A stretch of 42,629 bases of DNA from Bacteroidales bacterium UBA1181 (GCA_002310215.1 DBYR01000022.1:5767-48395); one strand, 5' to 3'; shown: positions 1 to 9,519, numbered from the stretch's first letter. The notes: generated by a model from the sequence alone, not told the origin. Numbers and translations are program-made.

Positions 1-2
1 AG

Positions 3-3000
3 AACTGGACCGTCATACAAGGCAACACCGTCCCTTTCGACGTGCGGGGCGTCTGCATGACCTCCCCCAACACGGTGGTGCTCGTGGGTTCTGGCGGCAA
101 CATAGCCGAGTACACCTTCGGACAGTCATCCGTCACGGCTAAGACCAGCGGCACGCGGAATACGCTGAACTCCGTCAGCTTCTACGGCGGCACGGGCTAC
201 GCGTGCGGTAACGACGGCACAATCCTGAAATACGAGGAGGGCGCATGGACTTGCCTCACCTCGGAGAACGAGAAGAACTGGGTCTCCTACACGGACCCCA
301 CGGAGGCGGGACGGACAGCCCGCCTGAACGAGATACGGGCGGTCGACGCCCGCACGGTCTACGCGTGTGGCGACGAGGGCGTGCTGCTGAAGACGGTGGA
401 CGGCGGAACGACGTGGAGCCGCCGCGAGTCCGGCACGACGCAGAACCTCACCGCGATGACGATCAAGCCGGACGGCAACCTGAGCATCAACGGGGGCGGC
501 AAGCAGCTGACCGTCGACGACCAGACGGACAAATACTCCGTGAAGATGTACTACGACCGCCTCGGAAGGGTGGTCGCCTCACAGAACAGCAAGCAACATG
601 CGATGCGCCCGCAGCGCTTCTCCTACACGGTGTACGACGCCCTCGGACGCAACGTCGAGGCGGGCGAGCTGGAGAGCGACGCGGAGCCGACCGACGAGAT
701 GATCAACGCCACGGACACGCGCTTCCCGGACAACTGGAGCCACAAGCGCTACCAGGTGATCCGCTCCGTCTACGACGAGCCTATCTATGGCGAGTCGGCG
801 GACGATTCGGTGCGCCAGGCGTTCGGCGAGGGCGGACAGCAGCACCTGCGCAACCGCATCGCCACGACCCTCTACCAGGAGGTGTACAACCCGTCGTCGA
901 GGGTCTACAACCACGCGACGCACTACAGTTACGACATACACGGCAACGTCAGCACATTGGTGCATGACATACGCGAACTGGGGAAGGTAGACCAACGCTT
1001 CAAGCGGATAGACTACGACTACGACCTCATAAGCGGTAAGGTGAACCAACTCGACTACCAGAAGGGTCAGCCTGACGGCTACTCCCTCCGCTACGAGTAC
1101 GACGGGGAGAACCACCTGACGAAGGTCCTCGCCAACTACGGCGACATGGACAACGAGGACCAACCCGCATGGCACGAGCTCGCCCGCTACGAGTACTACC
1201 GCCACGGACCGCTGGCTCGCACGGTGTTGGGCACGAACCTGCAGGGGGTGGACTACGCCTACACGCTGCAGGGCTGGACCAAGGGCGTGAACCTCTCGCA
1301 GGAGAGCGACACGGTCAAGGCGGACGTCTACGGCTATGAGCTGCAGTACAACAACGAGGACTACAAGCCGATTGGCATAGCGAACCACCCTCAGGTGGAC
1401 GACGGCGCGGCGAACCTCTACAACGGCAACATCGCCGCCATGCGGACGACCCTCACGCAGAACGTCCCGGCGAACGAAGGGAACCTGTTCGGGGCGCAGA
1501 CGAGGCGCTTCGTCTACGACGAGCTGAACCGCCTGAAGGCTTCGCAGGTGTTGGGGAGCGACCAGTACAAGACCTCCTACACCTACGACGCGAACGGCAA
1601 CATCACCTCTCTGACCCGCAACAACCAGTCGGGCACGGCGATGGACAACCTGACGTACCGCTACGCCACGGACAAGGCGGGCAACATCCTGAACAACAGG
1701 CTGCTGCACGTGAACGACGCGGCGAACACCACCGATGGCACCGACATCAAGGACCAGGGCGGCAACTACACCCAGCAACGCGCGTCGACCCACAACTACG
1801 ACTACGATGAGATAGGAAACCTCATCAAGGACAAATCGGAGCAGATTGCAGAAATCAAATGGACGGTGACGGGCAAGGTCTCCGACGTGATCCGCACCAA
1901 CGGCAGCAGCAAGCCCGACCTCCACTTCGACTACGACGCCATGGGCCAGCGCATCGCCAAGACGGTGACCAACAAGAACACGACCGACGGCACGGACAAA
2001 TTTGTGACCACCTACTACGTGCGCGACCCGCAGGGCAACGTGTTGGCGGTGTATGAGCATAAGCATGGAGAATCGGACAACGGCACCTTCACCCTCGCCG
2101 AGCAGCACCTCTACGGAGCCGGCCGCCTCGGCATGAAGAAGCGTGATTTGGCGCTGAACGTCGCCAATGCGAGTGAACCCACACCTGTCACCCACTACGA
2201 GCTCACCAACCACCTCGGCAACGTGATGGCGGTGATATCTGATAAGGCATCCACCACAGCTGAGCCTACCGTCGTGAGCCTTTCGGACTACTATCCGTAT
2301 GGTATGACGGAGCCGGGAAGAAGCTGGAATGCTGGCGACTATCGCTTCGGCTATACGGGGCATGAGAAGGAGGAAGATTTGGCTAGTGGTGTTTACACTA
2401 CGGAGTACCGATTGCTGGATACAAGATTGGGAAGGTGGATGAGTGCGGATCCGCTGGCTGGAAAGTATCCGGGGATGAGTTCGTATAATTATTGTGGGGG
2501 AAATCCGTTGGTATTTATTGATAGTGATGGAAGAAAGTTGATTTTTGCGAATGAAGAAGCTCAAGTGAGATTTATGAGTTATATCTGTAGGATAAATGAC
2601 AAATCATTATTACGTGACTATGAACAATTAGAATCGAGTAGCATTCCTTATCATGTGGAATACGTAAGTAATATAGTTGATCAGTTTGGCGTTGGTTATG
2701 AAGTAAGAGGTGTTGTGTATCCTACATATTATAATAAAGCAGATAAGCTTACAGAAAAAAATAGCGATGGTAGTCCATTCGCATTTTTCCAATTTAATGC
2801 GGAAGAGGCTGGGTTGACATTAAATTCTGGACATTATTCTGGAATTGTTCCGTTTTTCCATGAGTTAAGACATGCTGCTTTATTTGATGCGTTAGTAAGA
2901 TATATAGATTTGGGAGAGGATGTGTCGTTAGATTTAATCGACGATGCAATATGTAAGTATAATAATATGGAAACGCACGCAGAAAAACAGATAAGTATAG

Positions 3001-3218
3001 AATCTATAAAGGAGGAGGGTCTAACCGGAGGTGAAATTTATGTGTTGTATTTTGGTGCGCAAACGCCTGCGGATACTCCAACAGAATTACAAGCAATAGA
3101 ACAGGAATGTAAAATCGCAATAGATCAATCAGAGCTGAAGGAAGGCGAAGTTACGAGATATTCATATGATAGATATAAAGATCGAAAAATAAGAGATGAA
3201 AAGAATAATTCAAAATAA
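3..3218 (+). CDS. RHS-repeat polymorphic toxin, 5' end outside window
   Basis: The reading frame is already open at the first base, so the N-terminus lies upstream; the GTG at 42 is only an internal codon. In order, the protein shows YCF48/BNR-like propeller motifs (CGNDGTILKY, then CGDEGVLLKTVDGGTTW, about nt 200-420) and many YD repeats (YDRLGRVV, YDALGRN, YEYDGENHLTKV, YTYDANGNITSL). An RHS core-associated domain follows (LGNVMAV, YYPYGM, YTGHEKE, YRLLDTRLGRW, YNYCGGNPL, nt 2200-2540). The tip after SDGRK is AT-rich, unlike the GC-rich core, and contains HELRH at nt 2859-2873 with ETHAE about 35 residues on, which suggests a zinc metallopeptidase of the gluzincin type. RHS proteins are known to encapsulate and deliver such tips. 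The toxin activity is inference. The end overlaps the next gene by 23 bp, as in a toxin-immunity pair. Confidence 0.9.
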   Translation, partial: NWTVIQGNTVPFDVRGVCMTSPNTVVLVGSGGNIAEYTFGQSSVTAKTSGTRNTLNSVSFYGGTGYACGNDGTILKYEEGAWTCLTSENEKNWVSYTDPTEAGRTARLNEIRAVDARTVYACGDEGVLLKTVDGGTTWSRRESGTTQNLTAMTIKPDGNLSINGGGKQLTVDDQTDKYSVKMYYDRLGRVVASQNSKQHAMRPQRFSYTVYDALGRNVEAGELESDAEPTDEMINATDTRFPDNWSHKRYQVIRSVYDEPIYGESADDSVRQAFGEGGQQHLRNRIATTLYQEVYNPSSRVYNHATHYSYDIHGNVSTLVHDIRELGKVDQRFKRIDYDYDLISGKVNQLDYQKGQPDGYSLRYEYDGENHLTKVLANYGDMDNEDQPAWHELARYEYYRHGPLARTVLGTNLQGVDYAYTLQGWTKGVNLSQESDTVKADVYGYELQYNNEDYKPIGIANHPQVDDGAANLYNGNIAAMRTTLTQNVPANEGNLFGAQTRRFVYDELNRLKASQVLGSDQYKTSYTYDANGNITSLTRNNQSGTAMDNLTYRYATDKAGNILNNRLLHVNDAANTTDGTDIKDQGGNYTQQRASTHNYDYDEIGNLIKDKSEQIAEIKWTVTGKVSDVIRTNGSSKPDLHFDYDAMGQRIAKTVTNKNTTDGTDKFVTTYYVRDPQGNVLAVYEHKHGESDNGTFTLAEQHLYGAGRLGMKKRDLALNVANASEPTPVTHYELTNHLGNVMAVISDKASTTAEPTVVSLSDYYPYGMTEPGRSWNAGDYRFGYTGHEKEEDLASGVYTTEYRLLDTRLGRWMSADPLAGKYPGMSSYNYCGGNPLVFIDSDGRKLIFANEEAQVRFMSYICRINDKSLLRDYEQLESSSIPYHVEYVSNIVDQFGVGYEVRGVVYPTYYNKADKLTEKNSDGSPFAFFQFNAEEAGLTLNSGHYSGIVPFFHELRHAALFDALVRYIDLGEDVSLDLIDDAICKYNNMETHAEKQISIESIKEEGLTGGEIYVLYFGAQTPADTPTELQAIEQECKIAIDQSELKEGEVTRYSYDRYKDRKIRDEKNNSK

Positions 3219-4287
3219 ATTGATATTTATTTGTGCTTATATATTTGTTTTTCAATATTCTAATTCCCAATGTCTTAACTCTATAGAGGATAATGAAACA
3301 AATAAGATTGGCTTTGTTAATGAGAAAGGTGATACGATAGTTCCTTTAATATATGACAAAGCAAACATGTTATATTATAAATTCAATAATGGGATATGTA
3401 AGGTGGCTCAATTTGATAGAGGATATGGATATATTGATTCAACAGGAAAGGAGATTATACCTTGTTCGTATTTATATCTTGGGGAGGAACATGATGGTTT
3501 AATCGCTGCTGTCAGAAAAGAAAAACTTAGTCAAATGTATCTTAATAGGGAAGGTGACGTGATATTGGATTTGGATTCCATAAAAGGTATTCCTCGTGAT
3601 TTTCATAATGGATTGGCTCTGATACGAAGGAACGGAAGATTTGGATACATAGGTAAAGATGGGGAAATTGTAATCCCTATAGAATATACGGACGGAACTG
3701 ATTTTTCAAATGGATTCGCAGATGTGAGCATAGATACTAAGAAATATTCGGTGGATGTTCATGGAATAAAATATAAGGAAAAATCATGTCAGAAAAGAGA
3801 TATAGAGCATTATATATTTAACAATGATTTTATTAATGCTGCATCGGAAGAATCGGTATTGGATAAACTTATTGATTATAAGTTGGCTAAGATGTATGAT
3901 GCTCCATCTTACTTTTGGTATCAGGATACGTGTAGATGGTTAAATTATCAAATTAATACCAAAGTTATTAATCGCCATGTTTCTTCTCAAATGAAAATAT
4001 ATTATTGGATTATAAAAATATACAACCACGATAATACAAATAACGAGAATGAAATATGTGTGTTTTACGACAAGAACCATGAAATTATATATGATTATGA
4101 TGTATATGCAGAATATAAAAATGGAATAATGAAAATAAAAGCAAAGAAAAATAAAAGAGATTGTTTTATTCGTAAAAAAATTGAAAAGTGGTATTTAATT
4201 GTAAAAAAATATGGAATAGAATATGTGAGAGATCATAAAATAGAGCCCTTGCCTAAAATGTTTTATGAAATTAAGGCACTTAAATGA
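3196..4287 (+). CDS. WG-repeat protein, candidate immunity protein
   Basis: This 363-aa protein has an N-terminal hydrophobic stretch ending near NSQC, compatible with a Sec signal peptide, so it probably acts outside the cytoplasm. Residues about 36-185 hold WG-like repeats (IGFVNEKGDTIVPLIYD, YGYIDSTGKEIIP, FGYIGKDGEIVIPIEY). The C-terminal half is not recognised. Its start lies inside the end of the RHS gene, and its base composition is AT-rich like the adjacent tip. Overlap, linkage and composition suggest it neutralises the HExxH tip upstream, but that is inferred from position only. WG repeats are beta-rich repeats found in many secreted and surface proteins and do not themselves prove an immunity role. 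Confidence 0.8.
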   Translation: MKRIIQNKLIFICAYIFVFQYSNSQCLNSIEDNETNKIGFVNEKGDTIVPLIYDKANMLYYKFNNGICKVAQFDRGYGYIDSTGKEIIPCSYLYLGEEHDGLIAAVRKEKLSQMYLNREGDVILDLDSIKGIPRDFHNGLALIRRNGRFGYIGKDGEIVIPIEYTDGTDFSNGFADVSIDTKKYSVDVHGIKYKEKSCQKRDIEHYIFNNDFINAASEESVLDKLIDYKLAKMYDAPSYFWYQDTCRWLNYQINTKVINRHVSSQMKIYYWIIKIYNHDNTNNENEICVFYDKNHEIIYDYDVYAEYKNGIMKIKAKKNKRDCFIRKKIEKWYLIVKKYGIEYVRDHKIEPLPKMFYEIKALK

Positions 4288-4344
4288 AATCACCATTTCA
4301 CTTTTCATCCACATTTGCAAAATTAAGAAACAATTTTTATTTTA

Positions 4345-6168
4345 GTGGATATGAAAATCAGTGGTGGAAATATCATAGTAACTTATAGCTTTCATAGTCC
4401 GTTGTGCAATATCACCCGCAACGACCAATCGGGTTCGGCGATGGACAACCTGACGTACCGCTACGCCAAGGATTCGAAGGGCAACATACTCAATAACAGG
4501 CTGCTGCACGTGAACGACGCGGTGAGAAACAACGCCACCACGACGGACATCAAGGATCAGGGCAACTACGCCCAGCAACGCGCGTCGACCCACAACTACG
4601 CCTATGACGAAGTGGGCAACCTCATCAAGGACAAGAGCGAGGAAATCGCCGAGATCAGTTGGACGGTGACGGGCAAGGTCTCCGACGTGATCCGCACCGA
4701 GGAGAGCAACAAGCCTAAGCTCCACTTCGACTACGACGCCATGGGCCAGCGCATCGTCAAGACGATGACCAACAAAAACGTCACTATGGGCGACAAGTTT
4801 GTGACCACCTACTACGTGCGTGACCCGCAGGGCAATGTGTTGGCGGTGTATGAGAAGAAGGAGGACGCCGCAGGCGCGGGACAGTTCCAACTGAAGGAGC
4901 GCCACCTGTACGGAATGAACCGCTTGGGCATGGTCTCCCAGAACGTCACCTTGGCGCAGTTCGACAACTCGAATGTCACCAATGGGACAGACCCGACCAC
5001 GCCACAGGCAGGCGACACCCACTACGAGCTCACCAACCACCTCGGCAACGTGATGGCGGTGATATCTGATACGACATCTGCTACAGCCGAACCTACTGTT
5101 GTGAGTCTTTCGGATTACTATCCGTTTGGTATGACGGAGCCGGGAAGGAGTTGGAATTCGGGTGATTATCGCTTCGGTTACACGGGACATGAGAAGGAGA
5201 ATGATTTGGCGGAAGGGGTGTATACTACTGAGTACCGGTTGTTAGATACGAGGCTGGGCAGGTGGTTGGGTGTGGATAAGTTGGCGGGAGATTATGCATG
5301 GATGAGTCCATATAATTATTGTAAGGGGAATCCTATGGTGATGGTGGATCCTGATGGAAAAGCTGGTTATTACTTCTTGCTTGATAATGGTACCTATGAA
5401 GGCTATGGAGATGCAACCATATATACCTATAATCACAAGGATGAAAACGCATATCCGGGTGAAAACAAGGGCGTTCTTTATAGTTTAGGGGATGATGGTA
5501 AGATGAACATAATAAAAGAATTTGAATTTGTTGATCCAGAACATGATATAAGTCGCCTACGTACTAGGGATGAAAAAATTGAATCTACTACTAGTAGAAT
5601 GGAAAGTATAAGGGGAAGAAGAAAGTCTGGTTTGGAAGCTAATGAAAAGGATGAATCGATTACTCAGGTAGTTGTTTATACAAAAGAGCAAATAAATGCT
5701 GCGTTGTTTAATTCCGGTGTAGATATGATAGAAAATCAATACAGCTACGGTAAATATCTTTACGCAAATAATGAAAGTAGAAATAAAAAAATGGATTATT
5801 ACGTGTCGGCAAATTTTAAATTAACGTATGAACTTAGCTTTAGTGGTGCTACGTTTGATTTTTATGATCCGGTTCCTACTGTGTCTATATTTAATGTTGG
5901 TATTTCTTCTGGTTGTCTTTATTTGTCAGAAACAGATGGGGGTTGTTATGCCCATAACGACCATAATTTCGGAAATTTTCTATGGGGTGCAGGTATGAAT
6001 TGTTTAGGTATTCCGGAATCTATTGCAAAAACTGGAGGACATTGGGATTGTCTGTTGAATGAAATTCAGCTAGATTCTAAAGACGATCAGCGTTCAATAG
6101 GGCTCGGGTATGAATGGAATTATTCTCGACCAGAATCTATAAAACAGCCGAAAAGTGATCAGAAATAG
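4345..6168 (+). CDS. Orphan RHS cassette with tip 2
   Basis: This 607-aa frame lacks a signal peptide, a delivery domain and most YD repeats. Only about the first 20 residues are unrelated to RHS. Homology with the upstream RHS gene then begins abruptly at NITRN-QSG (about nt 4408, compare nt 1602), and the core continues nearly identically to YNYCKGNPM (nt 5320). After DPDGKA a new AT-rich tip of about 265 residues begins. Near its end are FGNFLWGAG and DDQRSIGLGYEW, which resemble the polymorphic toxin type 44 signature seen in other Bacteroidota RHS tips. I make that match from memory with moderate confidence. The frame is probably a silent donor that can replace the active tip by recombination across the core; whether its own ATG is used is doubtful. 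Confidence 0.8.
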   Translation: MDMKISGGNIIVTYSFHSPLCNITRNDQSGSAMDNLTYRYAKDSKGNILNNRLLHVNDAVRNNATTTDIKDQGNYAQQRASTHNYAYDEVGNLIKDKSEEIAEISWTVTGKVSDVIRTEESNKPKLHFDYDAMGQRIVKTMTNKNVTMGDKFVTTYYVRDPQGNVLAVYEKKEDAAGAGQFQLKERHLYGMNRLGMVSQNVTLAQFDNSNVTNGTDPTTPQAGDTHYELTNHLGNVMAVISDTTSATAEPTVVSLSDYYPFGMTEPGRSWNSGDYRFGYTGHEKENDLAEGVYTTEYRLLDTRLGRWLGVDKLAGDYAWMSPYNYCKGNPMVMVDPDGKAGYYFLLDNGTYEGYGDATIYTYNHKDENAYPGENKGVLYSLGDDGKMNIIKEFEFVDPEHDISRLRTRDEKIESTTSRMESIRGRRKSGLEANEKDESITQVVVYTKEQINAALFNSGVDMIENQYSYGKYLYANNESRNKKMDYYVSANFKLTYELSFSGATFDFYDPVPTVSIFNVGISSGCLYLSETDGGCYAHNDHNFGNFLWGAGMNCLGIPESIAKTGGHWDCLLNEIQLDSKDDQRSIGLGYEWNYSRPESIKQPKSDQK

Positions 6169-6195
6169 AATGTATTACAAAAAACACATATAATA

Positions 6196-6783
6196 GTGAA
6201 AAAAAAATATATTTTTATATCGATATTAGCTTTGTTAGTGACATTCATCCTACTAACATTTGTTCATCCATCACCTGGGAAAGGGAAGGTGTCTGATTTT
6301 AAAGAGCTAGTGGAAAAAGGGGATATGGAACATGTGGTTGAGATGGTAAAAAGATCATCGATTACTTGGATCGAAATAAGAGACAAATACTATCCGATAT
6401 ATATAATACATTATGGTGATGCATTTGACCCTATTAATGAAAGGACGCAATTCCCTTATTGTCCCCGATTAATGTACAAAAAATTTATTTTCACAAAAGC
6501 GAAAAAAACTAATTTCTTTTATTTGGATGAAGTGACAAGATGTTGCATAGAGAGGAAAGGCGGAAATGTTGCAGAGGTGAAGTATCTGATAGATTTTTTT
6601 GAAATGTTCGAAATGTGTAGCATTTATTTTGATCGCAATGAGGATGCTATATATTTCAGATTAATTGAAAATAACCATCTTTGTTCTTTTCGCTATTCCT
6701 TTAATAAGAATTCGGACGGAGAATTGGACGGCTCGAACATTAAGAAGATTAACGACAATTGGCTTTTTATTGTCGATGAATAG
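6196..6783 (+). CDS. Membrane-anchored small protein, candidate immunity for tip 2
   Basis: This 195-aa protein starts at GTG 27 bases after the orphan RHS cassette. Residues 5-26 are strongly hydrophobic after KKK, forming a membrane anchor or uncleaved signal sequence with the rest outside the cytoplasm. No family is recognised in the remainder, which contains a Cys pair (RCCIERKGG). It is AT-rich like tip 2, and the gene order tip then small gene repeats in all three toxin units here, so an immunity role is the simplest inference. The GTG is chosen because the hydrophobic segment follows directly; no strong Shine-Dalgarno is seen. Confidence 0.7.
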   Translation: MKKKYIFISILALLVTFILLTFVHPSPGKGKVSDFKELVEKGDMEHVVEMVKRSSITWIEIRDKYYPIYIIHYGDAFDPINERTQFPYCPRLMYKKFIFTKAKKTNFFYLDEVTRCCIERKGGNVAEVKYLIDFFEMFEMCSIYFDRNEDAIYFRLIENNHLCSFRYSFNKNSDGELDGSNIKKINDNWLFIVDE

Positions 6784-6823
6784 TTGCAGAAGGATGGAAT
6801 AGAATTTCATCATTGCTAGTCGG

Positions 6824-8164
6824 ATGATGGATTGTATTATGGGTAACTTGATTAAGGACAAGAGCGAGGAGATTGCCCAAATCAAATGGACGGCATCGGG
6901 CAAGGTCTCTGACGTGATCCGCACCGCGGGCAGTCAGAAGCCCGACCTCCACTTCGACTACGACGCCATGGGCCAGCGCATCGCCAAGACGGTGACGAAC
7001 AAGAACGTGACCACGGGCGACAAGTTTGTGACGACCTACTACGTGCGCGACCCGCAGGGCAACGTGCTGGCGGTGTATGAGCACAAGCATGGCGACTCGG
7101 ACAACGGCACCTTCACCCTCGCCGAGCAGCATCTCTACGGAGCCGGCCGCCTCGGCATGAGGAAGCGTGACTTGGCGCTGAACGCCACCAATGCGAATGA
7201 ATCACCTGCCACTTATTACGAGCTCACCAACCACCTCGGCAACGTGATGGCGGTGATTTCGGATAAGGCATCCTCTACAAACGAACCTGCGGTCGTTAGT
7301 TTGTCGGATTACTATCCGTATGGTATGACGGAGCCGGGAAGAAGCTGGAATTCGGGTGATTATCGCTTCGGCTACACAGGACATGAGAAGGAGAATGACT
7401 TGGCGGAAGGAGTGTATACTACGGAGTACAGGTTGTTGGATACGAGGCTGGGCAGGTGGTTGAGTGTGGATCCGCTGTTTGGAAAGTATCCGGGGATGAG
7501 TTCTTATAATTATTGTGGGGGGAATCCGATGGTGTTTTGTGATTCGGATGGAAGAGACTTGAACGGAAATAATGTATTTGCCAATTATTCTAGTCAATCA
7601 ATATTTTTAGGAGGTTGTACCGGCTCAAATAAAGATGGGAAAGAGGTATTATATGAGAAAACCCTTTTCGAGTTAAAACCACACCACAAGTTGGTGCCAT
7701 TTGAAACTAAAGATGGAGAAAAACTTGCTCATATTTACAGAATGGAAATGATCAATGATAGAATGGTTGATGTTTATGTTGAAACCATATATGCGTATGA
7801 CGTTGATTATATTAAGTTGCAACAGGGACAGACCCTGACAACAGAAGATGGAACTCGTTATAGTACTGACATCAATGATGATAAGGCTGTTACTCCTATA
7901 TCTACATGGACAAAGAATGCAAATGAAAATAATGAAATACCTGATCATACTCTTCATGGAGATTTAAAAATTGCGCCAAGTTCGGACTATTTCGCTAACC
8001 AACGTGTAATTAATTTTCAAGATAATGGGGAAGATGAAATTAAATGTAATATAGGAGCCCCTACTATAGGAATAATAAAGAAGTTCTCTTTTTTTGAACC
8101 GTCCATTTTTTCGGAATTTGATCCGTTGCCTCATGTTAAGACAGAGAAAGAATCATCGAAATGA
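6824..8164 (+). CDS. Orphan RHS cassette with tip 3
   Basis: This 446-aa frame begins with a few unrelated residues and joins the RHS core at GNLIKDKSEEIAQIKW (about nt 6839), farther into the core than the first orphan. The core continues through LGNVMAVISD, YYPYGMTEPG and YRLLDTRLGRWLSVDPLFGKYPGMSS to NPMVFCDSDGRD (nt 7560). The following tip of about 200 residues is AT-rich and not recognised; it has no HExxH or obvious nuclease motif. The core is very close to the upstream RHS gene at the DNA level, so recombination could install this tip there. Expression from its own start is uncertain. Its last codons overlap the next start as ATGA. Confidence 0.8.
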   Translation: MMDCIMGNLIKDKSEEIAQIKWTASGKVSDVIRTAGSQKPDLHFDYDAMGQRIAKTVTNKNVTTGDKFVTTYYVRDPQGNVLAVYEHKHGDSDNGTFTLAEQHLYGAGRLGMRKRDLALNATNANESPATYYELTNHLGNVMAVISDKASSTNEPAVVSLSDYYPYGMTEPGRSWNSGDYRFGYTGHEKENDLAEGVYTTEYRLLDTRLGRWLSVDPLFGKYPGMSSYNYCGGNPMVFCDSDGRDLNGNNVFANYSSQSIFLGGCTGSNKDGKEVLYEKTLFELKPHHKLVPFETKDGEKLAHIYRMEMINDRMVDVYVETIYAYDVDYIKLQQGQTLTTEDGTRYSTDINDDKAVTPISTWTKNANENNEIPDHTLHGDLKIAPSSDYFANQRVINFQDNGEDEIKCNIGAPTIGIIKKFSFFEPSIFSEFDPLPHVKTEKESSK

Positions 8165-8676
8165 AAAAAATAAAAAAAATCATAATAGTTATTATAATTG
8201 TTTATATTGTCTTGAGTAATCCTATTACTGGCCATTTTTTCCGTCTTGTGTTTGATGGGTTTTGGCAAGGTGGAATAACATGGATTTTGTATAAGGATGA
8301 TATAGAGAAATATGTATACAATTCGGATAGATTTGATGTTTTAGATCCTAGTTTTTGCTGTATGACACGTGCTATGGATTCTTTTGAAAAACATACAAAA
8401 GATTCAGTAAAGGTTGATAGTATGTTAATTGTATTGCTTAGTTTTAGGGATAAAAAAGGAGACATTCGATGCAATGATATTCACTTGGCAACAATTCATC
8501 ATGTGATACACACTCATAGGTGTCATTTGTTGCCTTTTATTGAACAATTGAAAGACTCATTTGATACATATCCAACTGATATGACATTTGATACAAAAAT
8601 GTCATATGGAGCTATAAAGTTGAACAGGAATATAAAAGATAATATTAATCGTGAGATAGAAATTGTTAAAAGATAA
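8161..8676 (+). CDS. Small membrane protein, candidate immunity for tip 3
   Basis: This 171-aa protein begins in an ATGA overlap with the orphan RHS stop codon, which implies translational coupling. The N-terminus is basic (MKKIKK) followed by a hydrophobic run (IIIVIIIVYIVLS), a typical membrane anchor. The rest (WQGGITWILY, CCMTRAMDSFEKHTK, HTHRCHLLPFIEQL) is not a family I recognise. Coupling and location directly after tip 3 suggest it protects against that tip. This is inference from context only. Confidence 0.72.
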   Translation: MKKIKKIIIVIIIVYIVLSNPITGHFFRLVFDGFWQGGITWILYKDDIEKYVYNSDRFDVLDPSFCCMTRAMDSFEKHTKDSVKVDSMLIVLLSFRDKKGDIRCNDIHLATIHHVIHTHRCHLLPFIEQLKDSFDTYPTDMTFDTKMSYGAIKLNRNIKDNINREIEIVKR

Positions 8677-8756
8677 GTATGGCATAATGCTGCAAAAAAA
8701 ATAATTCTTAAATTAGTATTCATGAAGGAAAACACACCCACAATGCCAAGCCCCAT

Positions 8757-8843
8757 CGCATCGCCAAGACGGTGACCAACAAGAACGTGACCACGGGCGA
8801 CAAGTTTGTGACGACCTACTACATGCGCGACCCGCAGGGCAAC
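8757..8843 (+). pseudogene. Remnant of an RHS core
   Basis: These 87 bases match the RHS core almost base for base (compare about nt 6977-7063 and 1951-2038) and would encode RIAKTVTNKNVTTGDKFVTTYY followed by MRDPQGN. Both flanks are unrelated and no start or tip remains. This is a scar of a fourth cassette and marks the right edge of the toxin array, 36 bases from the end of aat. Confidence 0.85.
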
Positions 8844-8878
8844 TCAGAAATGGAGAATTGGATCCTCCCCGCTTTTTT

Positions 8879-9519
8879 TCATTCCATCCTCACATACTTC
8901 ATGTACTCGTCGTAGGGGATGTATCGTCCGCCCATGCTCTTGAGGTGGGGGGTCTCCAGTTGGCAATCAATCATCACGCCGCCGTTTTGCGCAAACACTT
9001 TAGCTAAGAAGATCAACGCCAGTTTGGATGCGCTTGGCGCGAGGGAGAACATGCTCTCTCCGAAGAAACACCTTCCGATGGTCACACCGTAGAGTCCGCC
9101 GACCAGCTTCTCCTCTTGGTCCCACACCTCGACGCTCGCCGCGAACCCCTGTTCGTGCAGCGCCGTGTATGCCTTCGTCATGTCATCGCCTAACCATGCC
9201 CCCTCCATCTCCTTGCGGAGGTCTCCGCAGTTCTTGATCACGGAGGCGAAGTCCTGATTGATCGTGACGTGGTAGAGACCCTTGTTCATCAATGTCCGCA
9301 TGGAGTGCGACACATGGATCTCGTCGGGGAAGATGACGAAGCGGTTCATCGGGCAGAACCATAGGATGTCCGAGTCGCGGAACGAGTACCATGGGAAGAT
9401 ACCGTTCGAGTAGGCCAATAGGAGACGGTCGATGGAGAGGTCTCCGCCGATGGCGAAAAGTCCGTCCTCCTCCCCGTTCCGTGGGTCGGGGAACGCTATC
9501 TGGTCCGTCAGTTGGTAGA

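Noticed and set aside
579..2564. Long open frame of 661 codons on the minus strand
   Set aside because: It is antisense to the GC-rich RHS core, is rich in Val, Arg and His as expected for a shadow frame, and has no recognisable domain. Similar minus frames recur over the other RHS cores.
4288..4344. Promoter for the first orphan RHS cassette
   Set aside because: The 57-base gap is AT-rich, but no TAnnTTTG element with a matching upstream TTTG was found, and the cassette lacks an export signal.
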